From positions 142,630 to 206,629 of the forward strand of contig NZ_JAFIQY010000011.1 of the NCBI RefSeq assembly GCF_022271435.1: a DNA stretch of 64,000 bases. The letters are read 5' to 3'. The DNA is from Streptomyces monomycini (GTDB taxonomy: Bacteria > Actinomycetota > Actinomycetes > Streptomycetales > Streptomycetaceae). Positions 27,301-35,080 of this stretch are shown here, piece after piece. The notes under the pieces are model-generated. The model worked only from the letters and a program-made list of their open reading frames with translations, was not told the origin of the DNA and ran no database searches. Within the stretch, counting starts at the first letter, position 1, and each line of letters starts with the position of its first letter. The translations under genes were made by a program, and so were the position numbers.

Positions 27301-28524
27301 CTAGGCGCTGGTGAGGACCAGAGCGGCGTTTTGGCCGCCGAAACCGAAGGAGTTGCTGAGGGCCGCGCGGGTGCGTACCGGGCGCGGCGTGGCGGCGACG
27401 ATGTCGAGCTCCAGCGAGGGGTCGGGGTTCTCGTGGTTGGCGGTGGGCGGGATCATGTGGTGCTGCAGCGTCAGGGCGGTGGTGGCCGCTTCGATGGCTC
27501 CGGCGGCGCCGATGGTGTGGCCCAGCGCGCCCTTGACGGATGTGACGGGGGGCGGTTCGGCGAAGACGGTGCGCAGGGCGTGGGCTTCGGCCGCGTCGTT
27601 CAGCGGGGTGCTGGTGCCGTGTGCGTTGATGTGGCCGATGTCGGCGGCGCTCAGGTCGGCGTCGTGCAGGGCGCTGAGGATGGCGTCGGCGGCACCTCGT
27701 CCGTCAGGGGGAGGGGCGGTGGGGTGGTGGGCGTCGCAGCTGGCTCCGTAGCCGCGCAGCAGGGCCCGGGCGCGGGCGCGGCGGGCCTCGGCGTGGGCGG
27801 GGCGTTCGAGGACCAGGACCGCGGCGCCCTCCGAGAGCACGAAGCCGTCCCGTTTGCTGTCGAAGGGCCGGGAGGCCCCGGCGGGATCCGAGGTACGCGT
27901 GGAGAGGGCCCCGAGCTGGGAGAAGCCGGCGCTGGAGATGCGGTTGCGCACGGATTCGGCGCCTCCGGCCAGGGCGATGTCGCACTGTCCGCAGCGCAGC
28001 ATGAGCAAGGCGGTGCCCAGGGCGCTGGCCCCGGAGGCGCACGCGGTGCTGACGGCCAGGGCCGGGCCACGGGCTCCCAGGTCCAGGGCGATCTCTCCGG
28101 CGGCGATGTTGGGGATGCTGCGGGGGATCATCAGAGGAGAGACGCTGCGGACCCGGTCGGCCGCGAGTTTGAGCACTTCGGGCTGCAGGCGTTCGAAACT
28201 GGTGGTGCCGACGCCGATGACGACGGCGACACGGGTGGCATCCCAGCGCTCAGGGCTGAGCCCGGCGTCGGCGACGGCCTCGCGGGCGGCGATCAGCGCC
28301 ATTTGGCAGAAGCGGTCCAGGCGCAAAGCCAGGCGCGGGGTGAGCCGGCCGCAGGCGTCGAGATCGCTCACCTGGCACGAGAAGTCGACGGGCAGCCCTT
28401 TGAGTTCGGGGTCGCTTGCCGCAGCCGAGCGGCCGGAGAGCAGGCCCTGCCAGGTGGGTCGGGTGCCGATGCCGAGGGGGGTGACCATGCCGATGCCGGT
28501 GACGGCCGCTGTGTGCTCGTTCAT
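27301..28524 (-). CDS. Beta-ketoacyl-ACP synthase (FabF/KAS II type)
   Basis: A 407-residue protein. The Cys-His-His triad is complete: Cys162 (VSTACASGA), His302 (NAHGTSTPLND) and His336 (KGALGHTIGAAG), with the Lys331 partner. The C-terminal GFGGQNAALVL is typical. It is a single-chain KAS without a chain-length-factor partner, so it is FabF-like rather than a type II PKS pair. ATGA overlaps the stop of the ACP gene upstream. It likely extends an ACP-bound acyl chain with malonyl-ACP. Confidence 0.93.
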   Translation of the reverse strand: MNEHTAAVTGIGMVTPLGIGTRPTWQGLLSGRSAAASDPELKGLPVDFSCQVSDLDACGRLTPRLALRLDRFCQMALIAAREAVADAGLSPERWDATRVAVVIGVGTTSFERLQPEVLKLAADRVRSVSPLMIPRSIPNIAAGEIALDLGARGPALAVSTACASGASALGTALLMLRCGQCDIALAGGAESVRNRISSAGFSQLGALSTRTSDPAGASRPFDSKRDGFVLSEGAAVLVLERPAHAEARRARARALLRGYGASCDAHHPTAPPPDGRGAADAILSALHDADLSAADIGHINAHGTSTPLNDAAEAHALRTVFAEPPPVTSVKGALGHTIGAAGAIEAATTALTLQHHMIPPTANHENPDPSLELDIVAATPRPVRTRAALSNSFGFGGQNAALVLTSA

Positions 28525-28778
28525 GAGGCGTGCTCCGGCGCGGAGGCGGGCGCTGCGCTCTGACCGGCGATGAGGGTGGTGGCGTCGGCGAGGGTGGACT
28601 GGGCGGTCAGACCGTCCGGTTCGAAGCCGGTGCGTTCCTGGTAGATGACGGCTAGTTCGAGCAGGGCCAGGGAGTCCAGGCCGAGGTCTTCGAAGGTCGC
28701 GTCGGGGGTGAGGGTGTCTTCGGGCACGCCGAGCCCGCTGATCAGGCACTGGGCGAGGGTTTCGTTGATGGCGGTCAT
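28521..28778 (-). CDS. Acyl carrier protein 1
   Basis: An 85-residue protein with the phosphopantetheine site DLGLDSLALLELA (Ser36). It is acidic and has four-helix length. Its stop overlaps the ketosynthase start (ATGA), so the two are coupled and probably work together as the elongation carrier. Confidence 0.92.
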   Translation of the reverse strand: MTAINETLAQCLISGLGVPEDTLTPDATFEDLGLDSLALLELAVIYQERTGFEPDGLTAQSTLADATTLIAGQSAAPASAPEHAS

Positions 28779-28923
28779 GGAAGTCACTTCCCTGAGTGCG
28801 GTGGACGCGGGCCGGCGCCCGCATGGGGGCAGTCGGGATACTGTGTTGGCGGGCGGGCGGCCGGGCGTGGGAATGAGAGCAGGGCCGCCGGACGTGCACG
28901 TCCGGCGGCCGGGTGCGCCGCGG

Positions 28924-29196
28924 CTAGGAGGCGGCCTTGCCGGTTTCAGCGGACAGCACCTCTCGCAGCTTGCCGAGCTCGGCCCGCAGGTCGTCGAGCT
29001 GGTCCTGGAGCGCGGAGTCCCCGTTCGTGGGCCGGACGCTGGACGGGCGGCCGCCTTCGCGTCGCAGGCCACGCCGCAGCGTGCGCCGGTCGTCGTCGGT
29101 GTCTTCGAAGGCGTCGATGACGTCGTCCAGGAGGGTCTTGGTGTCGTCGACGATCTCGTGGAGGAAGCGTCCCAGGTGGACGCGGCGAAGAATCAT
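28924..29196 (-). CDS. Small acidic coiled-coil protein in the lipid operon
   Basis: A 90-residue protein. ATG 29196 overlaps the stop of the acyl-AMP ligase gene (ATGA), so it is co-translated. It begins MILRRVHLGRFLHEIVDDTKTLLDDVIDAFED, an amphipathic helix, then a basic linker, then DSALQDQLDDLRAELGKLREVL, a predicted coiled coil. No enzyme motif and no carrier-protein Ser were seen. It may be a docking or scaffold protein for the pathway. I do not recognise the family. Confidence 0.7.
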   Translation of the reverse strand: MILRRVHLGRFLHEIVDDTKTLLDDVIDAFEDTDDDRRTLRRGLRREGGRPSSVRPTNGDSALQDQLDDLRAELGKLREVLSAETGKAAS

Positions 29197-30983
29197 GGCG
29201 CGAGGGTGTCCTTTCGTAAGGGATCGGGGCGTTGCGTGGACTGCGCGGTGGGCGTGGGCAGGAGGGGGGCCAGGCGGGAGTGGACGTCCGCGTGCAGCAC
29301 GGGCAACTCGTCTGCCAACAGCAGGGACTTGGCACGCAGCCGGCGGATCTTTCCGCTGGTGGTACGGGGCACGGCGTTGCGCTCGACGAGCAGGACGCTC
29401 ACCGGGCAGCCGGCGGCCTTCTTGGTGTGCCGCCGGATCCTGGCGGCCAGGTCGGCCTGTGGCAGGCCGTCGAGCCGGTTGGGACGCACTTCCTGGACCA
29501 AGACGATGTGTTCGCCGTCGGAGGTCACGGAGAAGGCCGCGGCAGCTCCGGCGGCCGGGTGCACGCGGTGGGCAGCTTCCTCGATGTCCTGCGGGTACAG
29601 GTTGCGCCCGTTGACGATCATGAGCTCTTTGAGGCGCCCGGTGACGAAGAGTTCGCCGTCGGCCAGGAAGCCGAGGTCGCCGGTGCGCAGGAACGGTCCG
29701 CTGCGGTCCCGCGTGCAGGCGTGGAACGTTTCCTCGGTCGCGGCGGACCGGCGCCAGTACCCTTGCGCGACACTCGGGCCGGCCACCCACACCTCCCCGA
29801 TGTGCCCGTCCGCGACGGGAATGTGCGTGTGCGGGTCCACGATGAGGAGATCGGTGTCCACGGTGTGCCCGCTGGAGATCAATTCTGTGCCGCTGCTCTG
29901 GGGAGCGCGGACGGCGCGGTGCTGTTCGAGGTGGGTGGGGGCGAAGTGGGCCGTGCGGGGGCCCTGGTCGCGGGGGGTGCCGGTGACCAGCAGCGTCGCC
30001 TCGGCCAGCCCGTAGGCCGGTGCCCACATGCGCCTGCGGAAGCCGGCCGGTCCCAGCCGTTCGGTGAGCTTGTCCAGGGTGGAGGCGCGCAGCGGCTCGG
30101 CTCCGTTGAGGGCCCACTCCAGGCAGGACAGGTCCAGGCCGCGCAGGTGCTCGTCGCGCAGGGTGCGCGCCAGCCACTCGTAGGCGAAGTTGGGCGCCAT
30201 AGTGGCCCGCGCCCGGTAGTGGCTGATCATCTCCAGCCACAGGGGCGGCCGGGCGACGAAGGCCACCGGGGAGGCGAGCGCCATGTTGGCGCCCGTGTAG
30301 AGGGGTTGGAGGAGCTGTCCGACCAGGCCCATGTCGTGGTAGTGCGGCAGCCAGCCGGCGCCCCAGCCGTCCCGGGGGGAGCCGAGCAGGTGGTGTATCT
30401 GCCGTGAGTTGTGCAGCAGATTGCCGTGGGAGACGATCACCCCGCGCGGTTCACCGGTGGAGCCGGAGGTGTACTGCAGGTACGCGGTGGTCTCCGGGCG
30501 GACCGCGGGCAGGCTCCGCTGATCCGGGCGGGTCTCGGCGGCAGGTGACGCGTCGGTCGCCAGCAGCCGTACGCTACGGTCCAGACCGGCCTCGGCCAGC
30601 CAGCGCCGCAGCGTCTGTGCGTGGGCGGTGTCGGTGAGGACGAGGCGGATCCCGGCGTCGTTGATAATGTTCTCGGCGCGCTCCAGGGCACGCGGGTCGG
30701 TGTCGGGAAGCGGTGCCGGGACCGCGATGGCGCGGGCGTACAGGCACCCGAAGAAGGCGCTGAGGAAGGGCAGCCCGGCCGGGTACAGCAGCAGGACGGG
30801 ATGGTCGGCCAGGCCGTCTTCGACCAGGCCAGCACCCAGACGCATGGCCTGGCGGTCCAGGCCACCGTAGGTCAGGCGGCCGGTTTCGGTCATGCGGCGG
30901 CGCCGGTCCTCGACGAAGACGTATCCGCGGGTGTCCCCGTGCCGGGCGGCTTGCTGCCGTAAACAGTCGACGAAGGTCTTCAC
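29193..30983 (-). CDS. Fatty acyl-AMP ligase (FAAL)
   Basis: A 596-residue adenylate-forming enzyme from GTG 30983. It shows YLQYTSGSTGEPRGVIVSHGNL (P-loop), WLPHYHDMGLVGQLLQPLY, WAPAYGLAEATLLVTG, FLRTGDLGFL and GRNLYPQDIEEAAHRV. The HDMGLVG and YGLAEATLLV signatures and the missing CoA-site features fit FAALs, which activate free fatty acids as AMP esters and pass them to a carrier protein instead of CoA. GTGA overlaps ACP2 upstream, the likely acceptor. Confidence 0.92.
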   Translation of the reverse strand: MKTFVDCLRQQAARHGDTRGYVFVEDRRRRMTETGRLTYGGLDRQAMRLGAGLVEDGLADHPVLLLYPAGLPFLSAFFGCLYARAIAVPAPLPDTDPRALERAENIINDAGIRLVLTDTAHAQTLRRWLAEAGLDRSVRLLATDASPAAETRPDQRSLPAVRPETTAYLQYTSGSTGEPRGVIVSHGNLLHNSRQIHHLLGSPRDGWGAGWLPHYHDMGLVGQLLQPLYTGANMALASPVAFVARPPLWLEMISHYRARATMAPNFAYEWLARTLRDEHLRGLDLSCLEWALNGAEPLRASTLDKLTERLGPAGFRRRMWAPAYGLAEATLLVTGTPRDQGPRTAHFAPTHLEQHRAVRAPQSSGTELISSGHTVDTDLLIVDPHTHIPVADGHIGEVWVAGPSVAQGYWRRSAATEETFHACTRDRSGPFLRTGDLGFLADGELFVTGRLKELMIVNGRNLYPQDIEEAAHRVHPAAGAAAAFSVTSDGEHIVLVQEVRPNRLDGLPQADLAARIRRHTKKAAGCPVSVLLVERNAVPRTTSGKIRRLRAKSLLLADELPVLHADVHSRLAPLLPTPTAQSTQRPDPLRKDTLAP

Positions 30984-31294
30984 TGGCGGCTCCTGTCGTC
31001 CTGCCCGCCGGTCGCGGTCCCGGCGGCTTGCCGTGGGATGCGGGCAGCGGTGTGCTCCAGCGCGCGCTCGATGAAGGTGACGGCGTCGGCGACGGTGTGC
31101 AGAGCCCAGGTGTCCTCGTCGCTCAGGGCGACGCCGAACCGGTCCTCCGCGGCGACCGCGATGCGGACCATGAGCAGGGAGTCGAGTTCCAGATCGTGTA
31201 CGAGCGACATGTCCTCCGCGACACGCGCGGCAGGAACGTCGACGGTCTCGCGCACGATCTCGGTCAGGTTCTTGAGGATGGTTTCTCGGTCCAC
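30980..31294 (-). CDS. Acyl carrier protein 2 (FAAL partner)
   Basis: A 104-residue carrier with phosphopantetheine Ser39 in HDLELDSLLMVRIAV. It is longer than usual because of a polar C-terminal tail. Its stop overlaps the FAAL start (GTGA), which suggests that the FAAL loads this carrier. It is divergent in sequence from ACP1, so the two carriers probably serve separate steps. Confidence 0.92.
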   Translation of the reverse strand: MDRETILKNLTEIVRETVDVPAARVAEDMSLVHDLELDSLLMVRIAVAAEDRFGVALSDEDTWALHTVADAVTFIERALEHTAARIPRQAAGTATGGQDDRSRQ

Positions 31295-31411
31295 GTGCGT
31301 TTCTCCTTGCCGGCTGACTTCGGGCGGCGCATGGACTGCGGCAGCTCTCCGGCCGGTGGCCGCGGCGGCACGCGGTGTGCGCGTGGCGCCGCGGTCGGAC
31401 GGCCGGCCCGG

Positions 31412-34351
31412 TCAGCGGGGCTGGGCCTTGTGCGGGTCCCAGGTGACGCGGAGCGCTTCGAGGCCGCGTTCGAACTGGCCGGGGCGGAACCGGGCGGGCT
31501 CGGCCAGGCGCAGGTCCGGCAGGCGGCGCAGGAGGGTCATGATCGCGGTTTCGGCCGTCAGGCGGCCGATCTGCGCGCCCAGGCAGTAGTGGATGCCGTG
31601 GCCGTAGGCGAGGTGGTGGTTGGGGCTGCGCCGGAAGTCGAGGCGGTCGGGGTCGGTGAACTGCCGCTCGTCGCGGTTGGCCGACCCCAAAGAGAGGATC
31701 AGCGACTCGTTCGCGGGGACGCTCACGCCGCTGAACTCGACGGTCTCCAGGGTGCCGCGCCAGCTGGTGAACGTCAGCGGGCTGTTGTACCGCAGGAGTT
31801 CGTCGACGGCCGTGCCGAGCAGGCCCGGCTCGCAGCGCAGCAGGTCGGCGTGCTCGGGGTGGGTGAGCAGGGTGTGCATACTGTTGCCCACGCTGTTGAT
31901 GCTGGGGTCCTGGCCGGCGACCAGCATGAGCAGGAACATCCCTTGCAGCTCGTCCTCGCTGATCAGGTGCTCTTCGTCGCAGGCGCGCACCAGCAGGGAC
32001 AGGAGGTCTTCGCCGGGGCGGCGCCGCTTGTCGCGCAGGACGTCGCTCATCATGGCATCGGCCTGGTAGGTCAGGGCGCGGAAATAGGGCACCGCGGTGT
32101 TCCAGTCGACCAGGCGCCAGATCAGGCTCCGCAGCTGGGCCAGGTCGGGCACCGGCGCGCCCAGGACCGAGAACAGGACATGGGCCCCGAGGGGGTAGGC
32201 GACCTCGGCCATCAGGTCGGCTCGGCCGCGCGAAGCCATCGTATCGATGCGCTCGTTGACGATCTCGGTGATGCGGTCGTGCCACTGGGCCTGGCGGGCG
32301 GGGGTGAACAGCGGGGCCATCAGGCGGCGCATCTCGCCGTGGCGCGGGTCGTCGCTGTCCAGCAGGTGGGTGAACAGACGCCGGCGCATCTCCTCGGGCC
32401 ACTCGCTGCCCCACAGGATGCCCGCGGGCGTGCGTTTGCTGTCGCAGCTGACCCGCTTGTCGCGGTGGGCCTGGCGTACGTCGTCGTAGCGCGTCAGCAG
32501 CCAGCCCGGGCCGTCCGGCGTCACGATCTTGCACACCGGCCGGTTGTCCCGGTACCACCGCAAAGTGGGGTGGGGATCCTGCTGGAAGCGCGGCGTGAAG
32601 GGGGCCGGCAGCCCGCCGGGCAGGTCCGGCGGCGGCCAGCCGTCCGGGTGCGCGTGGGAGGCGCGAGCCGGTGGCCGACGGGCCGGTGTGACGTGGGCGA
32701 GGCCGACCTCGCGCTCGAAGTCCTCGGTCAGCAGGCGCTGCGGGGAGACGTTCTCGCCCACCGAGACCGCCTGGAGGTGGCTGGTGCGCAGCATGGGGTA
32801 GTTGGCTTCCCCGAAGGCGCCACCGCTCAGGCCGGTGCCGCCGTGGTTGGACAGGTACGGGCCCGATACAAGGTGGGAGTCGTTGACGCGCAGCTGACCG
32901 TAGCCGGTGACGCGGTTCAGGAAGCGGTCGGCGACATGTGCGTCACCGCTCCACAGGGAGCAGCGCAGCCCGTAGGAGTTGGCGGCGACAAAGTCCAGGA
33001 CCTCCTCCAGCAGCTGGTCGTGCCCGGCGTCGGGCACGATGACGGTGAGCAGGGGGAAGAACGTTTCTTCGCGGACGGACCGGAGCTGGCGGGCCGTGGC
33101 GAACCCGTCGACGCGTACGACGGCAGGCTCCAGGAAGATGCCGGTGTCGCTCTCGTGGCCGCCCACGTCCAGGTGCCGGCCGCCCGTGAGGACCTGGGCC
33201 CCGTGGCGGCGGGCATCGGCCAGGGCATGGTCGTATCCGGCGCTGGAGGCGGACGGCGCGAGGACGGTCCGCGGATCTTCCGGATACCCCGGGCCTGTCT
33301 CCCGGGCGACGCGGGCGATCCGCTGCAGCAGTTCGTCGGCGACATCCGGGTGGGCGACGACGAGGTTGGGCGCGCAGCAGATCTGCCCGGCCGCGTAGAA
33401 CGACTCGGCCAGAGCCTGCACCGACCGGTCCAGGTCGGCGTCCTTCCACACCACGACCACGTCGTTGCCGGCCAGCTCCAGGACCGGCTTCTTGCCGCGC
33501 GCCAGGCAGTCCGCCTGCATCCGCAGCCCGCGGGTGCTGTCCCCGAAGTAGAAGACGTCGTCGACCAGCGGGCTGTCCAGCCAGGCGGTCAGGGTGGCCG
33601 AGGGCTCCGCGCACAGGGCGGACAGCACCGCCGCGGGCGCCCCGAGACTGGCCAGGACGGGCGCGGCGATGCGCTGGAGCAGATACATGGCGGCCAGCGG
33701 CGCCTGCCGGGACAGGCGGACGACCAGGCAGTTGCCGGCCATCACCGCCTGCAGCGCGGCCGCGACACTGACCAGCGGCGTGTTCTGCGGAGGCTGCACG
33801 CACACCACGCCGTCCGGCCGGCGCAGCAGGGTCACCCGGCGCTGCTCCAGCTTCGCCTCGGTGTGCATCTGCCGCGCGCACCACTGCGTGGTCTCGGGGC
33901 CGAAGAACGCGAGGATGTTGGAGATCTCGGATGCCGCCAGCCGCACCGGGTGGCCTTCCCCGACCAGAAGCTCCGTCAACTGGGGGGCGTGCCGTTTGAC
34001 CTCGGCGCGGAACCGCTCGGCGAAGGCCAGCCGCCGCTCCAGAGGCACGGCGGCCCACGCCGCGGCAGCCTCCCTCGCCCCGCGTAGCGCCTGCTCCATG
34101 TCCTCCGGCCCCGACAGCGCGCAGCGCCCCAGCACCGCCTCGGGGGCCTCGCCGGGCGACATGACGCCCTGGTCCAGGGACCGTTTGTACGCGATGGCTC
34201 CCAGCGGGTCCTCGACCACGGCGCCGGCGCGCACCGAGTACACCCAGCCGCCGTCGCCGCGCACCGCCCGCCCGGCGACCAGCGCGCCGAATTCGTACGG
34301 CAGGTCATGCGCACCTGCGGTGCCTGGTAATTCTTGCGCGGACACAGTCAT
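31412..34351 (-). CDS. Aldehyde dehydrogenase-cytochrome P450 fusion protein
   Basis: A 979-residue protein from ATG 34351 (AGGGAG upstream). Residues about 20-545 form an aldehyde dehydrogenase: PPQNTPL, FGDSTRG, Glu292 in LELAGND and catalytic Cys325 in GQICCAPN. After a Pro-rich linker (about 553-585), residues 590-979 form a class I-type P450: AGQDPS in helix I (812-817), ELLRY for ExxR (851-854), and heme Cys923 in YGHGIHYCLG. The usual Thr after AG.D is Ser two places on. No stop, frameshift or start signal lies between the domains. It heads the operon and probably hydroxylates an ACP-bound chain and oxidises the resulting aldehyde. Confidence 0.93.
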   Translation of the reverse strand: MTVSAQELPGTAGAHDLPYEFGALVAGRAVRGDGGWVYSVRAGAVVEDPLGAIAYKRSLDQGVMSPGEAPEAVLGRCALSGPEDMEQALRGAREAAAAWAAVPLERRLAFAERFRAEVKRHAPQLTELLVGEGHPVRLAASEISNILAFFGPETTQWCARQMHTEAKLEQRRVTLLRRPDGVVCVQPPQNTPLVSVAAALQAVMAGNCLVVRLSRQAPLAAMYLLQRIAAPVLASLGAPAAVLSALCAEPSATLTAWLDSPLVDDVFYFGDSTRGLRMQADCLARGKKPVLELAGNDVVVVWKDADLDRSVQALAESFYAAGQICCAPNLVVAHPDVADELLQRIARVARETGPGYPEDPRTVLAPSASSAGYDHALADARRHGAQVLTGGRHLDVGGHESDTGIFLEPAVVRVDGFATARQLRSVREETFFPLLTVIVPDAGHDQLLEEVLDFVAANSYGLRCSLWSGDAHVADRFLNRVTGYGQLRVNDSHLVSGPYLSNHGGTGLSGGAFGEANYPMLRTSHLQAVSVGENVSPQRLLTEDFEREVGLAHVTPARRPPARASHAHPDGWPPPDLPGGLPAPFTPRFQQDPHPTLRWYRDNRPVCKIVTPDGPGWLLTRYDDVRQAHRDKRVSCDSKRTPAGILWGSEWPEEMRRRLFTHLLDSDDPRHGEMRRLMAPLFTPARQAQWHDRITEIVNERIDTMASRGRADLMAEVAYPLGAHVLFSVLGAPVPDLAQLRSLIWRLVDWNTAVPYFRALTYQADAMMSDVLRDKRRRPGEDLLSLLVRACDEEHLISEDELQGMFLLMLVAGQDPSINSVGNSMHTLLTHPEHADLLRCEPGLLGTAVDELLRYNSPLTFTSWRGTLETVEFSGVSVPANESLILSLGSANRDERQFTDPDRLDFRRSPNHHLAYGHGIHYCLGAQIGRLTAETAIMTLLRRLPDLRLAEPARFRPGQFERGLEALRVTWDPHKAQPR

Positions 34352-35080
34352 GCCAACTCCCTGAATTCACGGAATTCGAGACCGGCCTGGCCCGGCCGGC
34401 GGGTGAACGGCTCGTCAGGCGCCAGGCTGCGCTACGTGCTCGGCGGGGAGGCCGTTGGCGCTGCCGGAATGCGTGAGAAGTGCAGCGCCTTGAGGCTCAC
34501 GGGCAACCAGGCACTGGCCGGTCCTCGGCCCACGATGCAGCGGGGCAGAACCCGGCCGCAAGGCCACTGGGAAGGTTCTGGGAGCACACGGAGTCCGCGC
34601 GTGCTTCCACAACGACCGCGGGTCACTCCCGTGCGCCTGTTGCCAACTGTGCTGCGCATTGTTATCGCGTGCGCCGGAGCGCGACGTCGTCGCGGGAAAC
34701 GAATAGCGCTACGGGATGGATTCTCGCCACACCCGCCTCCGGCAAAGCCTCGACAGCCTCTCGGAGCTGCCGCAGAGGTGCCAGTGCCGTGCTGGGACTG
34801 CAGAGAGGAGGAAAACCCGCGCTTTCCGGCGTCCTGGCCCACCGGGATGGCCGAATCCAGGCGTGCGGCCTTGCGTCGGCAAAAGGGGCCGCGTTGACAG
34901 GCGCGTGAAAGGTGCTGAAACTACACAGGACGAGTCGCAGCTCCCTGTCGGTTGAGCCGCGCATGAAAGGTCATGGCTGCCTGCCCCGACCGCGTGAAAA
35001 CGTGCAGTGAATACGGGGCGCGCATTCCTATATGGCGAAGTGGGCCCCGGCAGGCATGCACGGACAACTGGAGGCAATCA
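34352..35080. other. Divergent promoter region between the lipid operon and the ABC1 kinase gene
   Basis: A 729-base spacer with no supported gene. TTGACA at 34894-34899 followed by GAAACT 17 bases later could be a promoter for the kinase. Three CGCGTGAAA-like or GCATGAAAGG-like words (about 34902, 34960, 34991) could be operator sites. No clear promoter was seen for the minus-strand operon. Confidence 0.35.

Noticed and set aside
27301..28524. Calling the ketosynthase part of an aromatic type II polyketide cluster
   Set aside because: There is no chain-length factor, cyclase or aromatase; the FAAL and ACP partners point to lipid chemistry.
31028..34087. A 1019-codon open frame on the plus strand
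   Set aside because: It is antisense to the ALDH-P450 fusion, has Val/Gly/Ala/Gln-rich shadow composition and no domain pattern.
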